A stretch of 64,000 nucleotides of DNA from Musa acuminata AAA Group. Taxonomy: Eukaryota > Streptophyta > Magnoliopsida > Zingiberales > Musaceae. Below are positions 55,973-64,000 of this stretch, piece by piece (the stretch's first letter is position 1; every line of letters starts with the position of its first letter). The notes under the pieces are model-generated. The model did not search any database. It was not told where the DNA came from and was given only the letters and a program-made list of their open reading frames with translations. The position numbers were made by a program, and so were the translations under genes. The DNA lies in NCBI RefSeq assembly GCF_036884655.1, contig NC_088337.1, forward strand, positions 30,223,001-30,287,000. The letters are read 5' to 3'.

Positions 55973-57017
55973 CGCGAACGACCAGCTCCCCGCGACTCAA
56001 CCCAATCGTACCCAAAAGGACGAATTGGAGAGAAGGGCGAGGAATTTTACCGGGAGATGGCGTTGAAGCAGATCCACGGCGAGGGACGAGCGGCGAGGGA
56101 GGAGAAGCCCTACACCGGAGCGAGAGATCATGAATCCTCGAGAGATCGCGAGAGAGGCGACGGGAGAGAAGACGAATGAGGGTTTACAGCGCGCCTTTTA
56201 TCGTCACGGAAACTTTCGCGTAAATTCGGCGTCAATAACCGAAATATCAAATATGCTTACTCCTCGTTGGAAACAGTATTCTTATGTTTGATCATGTGAC
56301 TCCATCTGATCAAGATCATAAAATATACGGTTGGGATTTAACTAAGCACATCGGGAAAGTAAGTTGCAAGAGTTTCCTACCTTAGCACCTAAATTACGTA
56401 CGTATCCCTAATGACGTATTCGAACACAATGCATATCCACATAATTTAATATTTTATTGTGCTCCTATTAATTCGAATACTTATTTTATTACACTAATGA
56501 AGATTTAATTTCACCATAATAATTAGCACCTTAAAATTTACATTTTTGGGATCATTTCCTAATTAATAAATATAAAAACAAAGTTTGCCACTAAAGAAAA
56601 TGATTTGGTGTTCAACAATCCCTAAATATTTGGATCGCCTGATCCCAAAATTGTGTGTCCACTATCCAACATGAATGGATAAGGACGAACATAAATGTAT
56701 AAATTAAGAAAATAATTATTTAAGGTGGACAGTGTTCATTGTTTATTCTTTCAGATTAGAAGCCCTCAACAAATCTTTCTATTTTCTTATTGCAACAGTA
56801 GTTGGCTAATTGATACCACCAAACATGAATGATTCTGACTGAACAAACATTGAGCTCATGAATTCACAAGTGATCCACATACAAGCAGGTTTGTGTTCAG
56901 TTCCTATTTCAAATCCAAAGAATATAACATCATCTCAAATTATGTATGCAATATTTACGGTCAAATGCTCCACTTTCTGTAGATGATTTCATTGAGACAA
57001 AGTCTAGACATTGCTTA
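55973..57017. other. Intergenic upstream of the F-box gene
   Basis: Bases 55973-56200 are GC-rich leader and promoter of the minus-strand F-box gene. Bases 56220-57010 are AT-rich. No gene or clear element was recognised. Confidence 0.4.
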
Positions 57018-57547
57018 TGATGAAAAGAATAGAAGATATTGAAGAAGCTTTATCGAAGAAGTGAAAAAACTTTATTGAAGAAATGAAAATACTTTAATAT
57101 ATTAACATGTTCCTTTCCTCAACAGAATAGAGATTTCTTGGATCGATGCAAAGAATGGTTTACAAGCGAGAGACTTCGTGAGTAGGGCAAGAGCAGATCG
57201 CTGTTACTATTGCGATTGCTATTGCCGTGAGAGCACAGGTGTTCCCTTCGTTTTCCTTAAGTCCGTCCGGCAGATCAGCGAAGGCAGCGAAAACTACCGC
57301 GGTAAGGAAGATGAGGATTGGTCGTAGAGCCTCTTAGGAATGTGGCTGCAGCGACGTTGGTTGCTGGCCGAAGACAAGGGCGAAGTGACGTTGGTCGCTG
57401 GCCAAAGGCAAGAGCGAAGCTTCGCTTTTCTCACTGCTCTGATACCATGATGAAAAGAATAGAAGATAAAACCAATAATTGAAAAAGTTTTATTGAAGAA
57501 GTGAAAAAGCTTTATTGAAGAAATGAAAATACTTCAATACATTAACA
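57018..57547 (-). mobile_element. Miniature LTR element (TRIM-like), complete structure
   Basis: LTRs of 90-100 bp at 57018-57107 and 57448-57547, tgatgaaaagaatagaag...attaaca on the plus strand, so TGTTAAT...TTCATCA on the element strand. An exact iMet-type primer site (minus TGGTATCAGAGC, 57436-57447) abuts the 5' LTR. A purine tract (gaggaaaggaaca on minus) abuts the 3' LTR. The 330-bp interior is non-coding and shares blocks with 31600-31735 and with the insertion at 59182-60042. No matching target duplication was found at the outer ends. Confidence 0.8.
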
Positions 57548-57897
57548 TGTTGGGAAAATTCTCTACAACATCTTCTTATAGTTCCTGATGTCAAATGATG
57601 GGAAAAGCAGAAATAAGAATACATTTCATATTTTTTTGTTACTGAAAGCACCAAAATAAGAGAGGCTGAATTAATATCCACGTTAGTTCCATTTCCAGCT
57701 TGAAGGTGTAAGGATCGCCAAAATTATACCATAATTCCAAATCACACATTCAAATATTTCCAACAAAAGCTTCATTTTGATGCTTCTGACAGTCCACAAG
57801 ACATCACCAAGTTCGTCGTTTTCGCTCGATCTGAGATGAGTATATACATTACTTGCTGACTACATATCCTCCTATTTTGACAGCTTCAGCTTAGTCT

Positions 57898-60345
57898 CTA
57901 TGTTATCCTGTCAGTGGTAAAGACCTTCCCCTGTCTAAATCCCTTAGGATATATCAACACAGAATCAACACAAAGGCCGCCTTTGGTGTGCGTACAGTCA
58001 ACTTGTCTCATGGAGAACTTAAGGGTGGTGGACTCATCAGAATTCTCTACAACAAAATCACCTGCATGGTAAAGGATCCAGCTCCCAGGGTTCCCTAGAT
58101 AGCATTTAGATCCAACATGCTGACCATCGGATGTCGATAGTTGAAACCGCACCGGCTTTCTGTCCCACCCATGGACATGTTTGGAGATACAAATCCTACG
58201 GCCAAGTCGCTTGGCGGCACACCCCAAATGGAGCCGGAAGAATAAGCTGTAGGCACCAGCCGGGAAGCAGAATTTGATTTCTCCATCTACCTCAAACCAC
58301 CAAGTTTGCTGGAGGTATGCAACCGAGTGGTATCTGCAAAGCAACATGTTTCATTTAGTATTCATTTCTTCAACATATGCATATATTTAGCTTGCAATGT
58401 TCCTAACTACATCATACTTGCAACTGAAAATTCTCTCAATTTGAATCAATGTTTTGGCAGTAGTTAAAATCCAGGCTACTACTACCCATTTTCTCCTGCC
58501 ATAGAAAGTGTTTCATGTTCAGCAGCCTAATAGATGCTAAATCTAAAGTTGGGAGTTTTCAGCCTTCGAATACACCCCTGACAAAAGATCCATATTTAAA
58601 CATCAAGAAGCAGAGGGGATTTAAGGATCAGAATACCAAATTTACATGGCACTGAATGGTTTCTCAGTCCGATTATCTCCGCTATTTCAACTCAATAAAT
58701 AACAATCTATGATCAACTGATGAAGTTATTGATCTCATTGCAAAGAAAAGAAAAGGCAAAGGTCATTAATATTTAAGATCAGATGGTATGATACCGAGAC
58801 TCCTCAGTAGGAATGTAATTCCAGTATCTGTGATCATCAATCCCCATAATCAGCAAGGCCCTCGAGGGAATCGACATACAAAGCCCACCACAGCTCTTCT
58901 CCAGCCAAAATTCCTATAATCCAGAAAAGAAGAAACTTTTAGGTGAAATCTAATACCACACGCATCTCTACAATCCAATAACATGAAGCAAATTAGCAGA
59001 CACTGCATCAAATCCAGAAGAAGATAACAAAAATCACTTGTTCCAATGTCCACCCTAAAGTTTGTATCCGAATCGAACAAAACCGATAGCATAAATTATC
59101 ATTTAGATAGAATTAACTCGATGGCATTAAAATCTTGGATCTTATCAGTACAATCCAACCAAAGAACAAAAACCTTGGTACTGATAGAAGATAAGATTTC
59201 CCCAACTATATAAGGAAATCTCTCTATTCTCTTGAGGGAAATCCTCTATTCTGTCGAGGAAAATCTTCTCTCTTAATCTGTATAAATAGGAGAGGAATAT
59301 GTTAATTTATTTAAGCTAAACTTATTTCAATAAAGCTTCTACAATAATTGTTCTTATCTTATTTTCTTCTACAATAATCTCTTTCTACTACTGCTTTTCC
59401 ATCGTCAGGCTCGGTGCGATAAAGGTGAAAGAAAAAGCATTTTACTACTGCTTTTCCATCGTCAGGCTTGGTGCGATAAATCTTTCTTCCTCGACGAACG
59501 ACAACTATCTTCTCCATTGCCACTCTGCACCAATGTTCGTTCCCTTCCGCTGTGGCGTCTCTAGTGCTACACTCACCAGCATTGCCCCACCTTTCCCAGC
59601 ATTGCCCCACCTGCATTCTTCTCTATTGTAGCATCGTTGCAGCTTCCTCCTCTTTTGCAGCTTCCTCCTCTACTGTACCTCTATTGCAGTTTTCTTCTCT
59701 CTCCTCTACTGCACCTCTATTGTAGTTTCCTCCTCTGCTATAGTATCACTGCAACTTCATCATCCTCTGCTGCAACTTCATCCTCTGCTACAACTTCCTT
59801 TTCTACTGTAGCTTATTCCTCTGTTACAGTATTACTATAACTTTTTCTATTACTGCAGCTTTCTCCTCTACTGCGGTCGTCGCCGTCGCAACAACAACAA
59901 CAACAACAACAACAAAAGCAGCAATCTGCTTTTGCCCTATTCATGAAGCCTCTAACTTGTAAATCATTATTTGCATTGACAGCCTCTATTCTGTTGAGGA
60001 AAATCCTCTCTGGAGAGGGATAGGGATATGTTATTCTCTTTGGGTACCACCGTCGAAGGGATTCGGCCTGCACAACCGCGCGTAGATCTCCTTCTTGCAA
60101 AGACGGCTCCTTTGTTCGACGGCCTTCTCGTCCGAAACCAACGCTAACAGATAGCGGTAATTCCTAGGAAGCTTCGTCTCCCACACCAAGTCCGCGGAGG
60201 CCGCCCCCCGGAACGTCCGACAAAGCCGAGCCGCCCGGCAGATCTCCAGAGGGTCGAGGTGGACGAGCACGGCGGCGACGCAGTTCTCCGGGAGGTCGCC
60301 GAGCCCCGTCTCGCGGCCCATGACACTCGACACCCTGGCGCCCAT
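57898..60345 (-). CDS. PP2-A13: F-box protein PP2-A13-like; exon 1 interrupted by an LTR-derived insertion
   Basis: SCF substrate receptor joining an F-box to a phloem-protein-2 lectin-like domain. Minus-strand exon 1 runs 60345-60043 (MGARVSSVMG; F-box GDLPENCVAAVLVHLDPLEI). Exon 2 is 58795-58913 (EFWLEKSCGGLCMSIPSRAL) and exon 3 is 57898-58333 (YHSVAYLQQTWWFEVDGEIK, LGRRICISKHVHGWDRKPVR, DCTHTKGGLCVDSVLIYPKG). Exon 2 needs a phase-0 donor, but at the end of exon 1 the frame runs into GGTQRE and a stop with no usable GT. The missing codon AAG and a donor gttttt are found at 59176-59172, after an 861-bp insertion bounded by GGTAC on both sides. Without it the protein would be 286 residues, the normal family length. 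As it stands this copy probably makes a truncated or mis-spliced product. Confidence 0.88.
59182..60042 (+). mobile_element. LTR-retrotransposon-derived insertion inside PP2-A13-like exon 1
   Basis: 861 bp bordered by GGTAC at 59177-59181 and 60043-60047, a probable 5-bp target duplication. The left part, 59182-59386, looks like a full LTR: TG start, TATA box tataaata at 59281-59288, AATAAA near 59331, end cttctaca. The interior holds a direct repeat of about 32 bp (tactgcttttccatcgtcag...) at 59392 and 59444, CT-rich Ser/Cys-poor repeats, and (caa)n at 59889-59915. The right end (ctattctgttgagg...gatatgttattctctttg) resembles the interior/3' LTR junction of the TRIM at 57.1 kb, but the 3' LTR is nearly absent. 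Confidence 0.75.
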
Positions 60346-62200
60346 TGCGGCGGAGATCCACAAACCCCAACTGAGACTAATCCGATCGATTCCAAGCTCG
60401 CGAGGCCGACTAAGCCTAACCGGACGTCAACGTCCGGGACGTCGAAACACGCGGAAAAATCACGGCTTTGGATGGAAGCGGCGAGGAGGGCGACCGATCG
60501 CGGTTTCTTGGATCGATGCGATGGACTCGGCCGACGGAGAAGTGACAGTACAAACGCGTCGCCAAAACGCGGGGAGGGATCCTTCGGTGGCTCCTCCGGT
60601 GGAGACGAGCAAGAAGGAGCGTGTGCCCATAAAAAGGCGGCGCCGTTTGGCATCGATTAGATTGACTAAATTGCCCCTTAGTTGTCGGCCTTCAACTGAA
60701 GCTCGCGGCTTTGGATAACTTATTTTATCTCGTTTTTAATTTTATAATACCAAAATAATTTTTGGAATATTGATTCATAATTACGAATATTATTTTATTC
60801 TTGATGTTTATTTCAAGCCAATTAATGCAACAAGTTGGGCACCAGCCACTAATTATATATATTTTTTTAACTAATTATATTTAATATTTTGATCTTTATA
60901 TTTTTAAAATTTATATTAACATTTGTATACTTATAAAAGTAAAATATTTAATCTTATTTCTTCTTCTATCATTTAATTTTGTTAATAAAAATATCATAAG
61001 ATTTATCATTAAGCACATGCTAATTTTATCTTACTTTGATTTATCACTGAGTATAAACAGTATTTTCATTAACAAAATCAACGGTGCGAAGGAAAATAAG
61101 ATTAATATTTTACTTTCATGACTATAAGATCTCAATATAATTTTTAAAAATATAAATATTAAAATATTAAATATAATTAATTATAAAAATAATATATAAT
61201 TAACTCTTAAAAATGATATCAAATATAAGAGAGAGTCGCCTCGTATTGTGTAAGACACCTATTTATAATATTTTAATAAAGATATGTGATTAGCAAAAAT
61301 AATATTTATTGTATCAACCTTAATTCGGAGATAACATTACGAGTTAGGTGTTAATATGATAAATATTAATCATATATTTTAAGAAGATTTGACCTATTAG
61401 CCCTTTGATTGATTGAAAATATTCATAAGCTCATCGTCTTGAAGGAATGGAAGTCGATAAGTACTATGTTGAGATTTGAGTCCAAGATTGCAACATTACC
61501 AATAATTTTGGTGAATTAATATTGCTAGCTTCATGTTTCCTCGTATCATAAGGGCTGGTTACAAAGAAAACTAAAGATGAGAGGACTGATGTTTGAAGTC
61601 TTTCAACGATGCCTTCAAACATTGGACGGACCTTTTGGTATCGCCATTAAAGTATTCCAAATTATATCTTAACAACATGAATTAGGTAACTAAAAGACAA
61701 AGTTATATATAAAATATCATTTCAACAATAATAGAAGACAAAGTGAGTGTAAATGACCGAAGGCCTCAATGCATAATTTAACATGGATCATAAAAATAAT
61801 AAGGCAAGTGTAATTATTACACTTGTTTAATCGATGATGTCATGATCAAATCGATCATACTAAATGAATTGAATCCTTTAATCGGATCTTAGTATTAATG
61901 CATAGTTTGATAAATTTTATGTTTCGATATATAAACGATAGCATGTCATGAATTTTTTTTTTATATGGCAAATCTTCTCGACTTACCTATTGTTACAAAA
62001 AAGTTAATACATTTCGATTGAGATATATAATCGAATAATAAAGAATAAAATTGATCGGTCCAAAATTTATGTTGAGATATAATTGGTTGTAGTTCTTTGT
62101 ATGAGTACGATCATATAGAATCCTTGAAGATATTTTAATAGTTATGACATGAATAATTACAAGTAATTATGCTAAAAATTTGTTTATATCGTTCTCCGTT
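60346..62200. other. Intergenic, strongly AT-rich from 60720
   Basis: Bases 60346-60660 are the GC-rich promoter and leader of the PP2-A13-like gene. Bases 60720-62200 are AT-rich and without readable coding sequence. They may be decayed retroelement sequence preceding the copia tail. Confidence 0.35.
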
Positions 62201-62220
62201 TTGTTGATGAGAAAACGGGA

Positions 62221-62375
62221 GAAATATATGAATTGATGCTATGAACACTAATGCTATACTTGCATCATCAAGAGATATATGAATTGATATGATTGCCATA
62301 TTTGCAATGCTTGCATCGTTAAGAGATATATGAATTGATGCTATGATTGCCAAACTTGCATCATGCCATGTTTGC
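62221..62375. repeat. Tandem repeat, period about 51 bp, three units
   Basis: agatatatgaattgatgc or a close variant starts near 62223, 62272 and 62322, each followed by a variant of atgattgcca...acttgcatcat. It lies in the non-coding 3' part of the copia-like element. Confidence 0.7.
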
Positions 62376-62843
62376 ATCATGCGTTAAGATATCAAGAACT
62401 TGTATTGTAATTTTACACGTTGATATCTTACCATGTGATGAAATGCTACAATTGATAAACACTTGAAATGTTTGCGTTATGATATCAAAAGCTTACATCG
62501 CAATTTTACATGTTGATATTTGATAATAGCAAACTTGCATGATGATAAAACTTGATATTATGTTTTTCATGCAATCAGTTGAACTAATATCACAAACACT
62601 TGATTGTGGTACTTCTCCTTTTTGTTGATGACAAAGGGGGAGAAGTATGTTGATGACATGACATGTTATGCATAAGTTTATGCATAAGTTCATGATGACG
62701 TGTTGCAAGTATTCATGAGGAATATTGCAATGACTTGAATTCAGTTTGAATTCAAGGTTCTATCAATATGGCATATTGATAGGGGGAGTTTGTTTAAACT
62801 CCGGGAGTTAAGTTTAACTCCGTCATCAAGTGGTTGTCATCAT

Positions 62844-62858
62844 AAAAAAGGGGGAGAT
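62844..62858 (+). promoter_or_regulatory. Polypurine tract of a copia-type element
   Basis: aaaaaagggggagat directly before TGTTGAATC. Further gggggag tracts occur upstream (near 62635 and 62784). This arrangement is typical of the Maximus/SIRE lineage of Ty1/copia, where purine tracts are repeated in the 3' non-coding region. Confidence 0.65.
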
Positions 62859-64000
62859 TGTTGAATCTCGTATTTTGATGATGAAACTACTTGATATATG
62901 TTTATGATTTAATCTGCGGTTTGAGTGACGCAGGATGCTTCGATTAGGATGAGACAATTAAAGCAGGAAAATCATGTTGTGCCGAAGGAACATGTCAGAA
63001 GATTGGACGTCGGGCCGGTGGATCGGTCAACGTATCGACAGAAGGCTTCGGGTCGTGGACTCGGGCATCGGGCCAAGAAGCGCGGGTATTGTGCCAAGGA
63101 TATCGGAGTTGCGGAGTCAACTGGCCGATTGGGCAATAGGCTGTAGGAGAAGACGATGCGTCGAAGAATCGGACAAAGCGTCGAGAGACCAATGACATGC
63201 CGGACAACTTGGTTAATTGCTTAGGATTAATTGTCTCGATCGAAGTTTGTTTTAATTATGCAGGATTAACTATGATAACGATGAAGACATAAAGCGAAAC
63301 AAAGTGTCGAAGTCAAGCGCGAAGGATTTTTTGCAAGTTCGAGAGTTCGACGGAAGTCCGAAGGTTCGTCGGGAATGCTACCGGAACTAGCCGAGAATGA
63401 GTTGGGAGCTTGCCGAAGGGTTTTTCGGAAGCTCGCCGGAAGGTTCGTTGGAAGTTCGCGGAGCTCGCCGAGAAAGATCGGAGCTTGCCGAAGAAGCTCG
63501 TTGGAACTCGCTAGATCAAATCGTGAAGTCTAGGAGCTTGCCGGAAGTCCGTAGAATGGTTTCCGAGAGTTCATCGGAAGGCCGTCGGAAGTTTACCGGA
63601 AGCTCGCCAGAAGAAGTCTTGACTTGCGGACTTTGTAATAGCTTAGAAAATGTCTTTAAATTCATAGTTAGCATATTAATTAGGGTTAGGATTAGGTGTT
63701 AATCCTATAACCTAAGTAGGGGCCAATTAGGCCCAAGTTCAGACTGGTTTGGGCCAAGTTTGGAGCCAAACCAAGTGAGCCGAAATAGTGTAAGAGGTGG
63801 CACCGCCAGGGTTGGAGGTGGCACCGCCCAGGAGAAGATCTCCCAGCGAAGGTGGGCGGTGCAACCGCCCCAGGCAGGAGGTGGCACCGCCTGGGCTTAG
63901 TCTCCGAGGGAGATTGGGCGATGCAACCTCCCCTGACAGAGAGGTAGCACCGCCTGAGCTCGGTCTTCGAGCTCTGGCAGGAGGTGCAACCGTCTCAGTC
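62859..64000 (+). mobile_element. 3' LTR of a Ty1/copia (Maximus/SIRE-like) retrotransposon, cut by window end
   Basis: The LTR begins TGTTGAATCTCGTATTTTG after a polypurine tract and runs past the window; at least 1142 bp are present, so it is a long LTR as in the SIRE lineage. Bases 63330-63620 are filled with variants of a short unit like cggaagctcgccggaag. From 63790 a second minisatellite appears. No coding sequence is present. The matching 5' LTR is not in the window. Confidence 0.65.
63795..64000. repeat. Minisatellite with palindromic GGTGGCACCGCC core inside the copia LTR
   Basis: ggtggcaccgcc, ggtggcaccgccc, ggcggtgcaaccgcc, ggtggcaccgcctggg, gatgcaacctccc, ggtagcaccgcctgag and ggtgcaaccgtctc recur about every 20-40 bp. 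Units are self-complementary (GGCGGTGC...GCACCGCC), so hairpins are likely in RNA and single-stranded DNA. Confidence 0.8.

Noticed and set aside
60144..60653. 169-codon minus-strand frame overlapping PP2-A13-like exon 1
   Set aside because: Out of frame with the F-box coding sequence and Ser/Pro/Arg-rich by composition only.

Overview
This is a stretch of flowering-plant nuclear DNA. Genes are interrupted by AT-rich GT-AG introns, coding exons of several genes are GC-rich, and LTR-retrotransposon debris lies between and inside genes. The protein set (SLAC1, GRF, CBF/DREB1, P69-type subtilase) and the Ty1/copia tail carrying a GGTGGCACCGCC-type minisatellite suggest a monocot. Banana family (Musa/Ensete) is my best guess, but that is inference.

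Layout. 1-9862 (+): fumarate hydratase lacking only its first exon(s). 10.7-14.3 kb: AT-rich repeat region with a ~70-bp-period array. 15.4-18 kb (+): RPF2, a Brix-domain 60S assembly factor, with a telo-box promoter. 19.7-24.2 kb (+): a VTT/SNARE-associated (DedA/TVP38-like) membrane protein. 25.0-27.0 kb (-): guard-cell anion channel SLAC1. 29.3-30.0 kb (-): a small growth-regulating factor with a miR396 site. 32.3-34.5 kb (+): an intronless secreted subtilase. 34.9-35.3 kb (-): a short LysM protein. 36-42 kb: gene-poor repeats. 42.4-43.0 kb (-): a CBF/DREB1 factor. 45.9-47.9 kb (-): a broken SF3B4 relic. 48.6-56.0 kb (-): an F-box gene resembling Arabidopsis At4g00755, with an LTR retrotransposon in its third intron. 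57.9-60.3 kb (-): a PP2-A13-like F-box gene whose first exon is split by an LTR-derived insertion. 62.2-64 kb (+): the 3' end of a Ty1/copia element that continues past the window.

The genes are independent housekeeping, signalling and stress genes. There is no operon-like organisation and I found no sign of an undescribed multi-gene system. The most informative signals are transposon-related: a perfect 5-bp target duplication around a deleted Ty3/gypsy-like element, a second insertion that removes a splice donor, a family of very short LTR elements (TRIM-like) at 31, 36 and 57 kb and probably 59 kb, and the SF3B4 relic lacking its RRM exons. Exon boundaries below were placed by hand from reading frame, splice consensus and recalled family similarity, so they may be off by a base in places.
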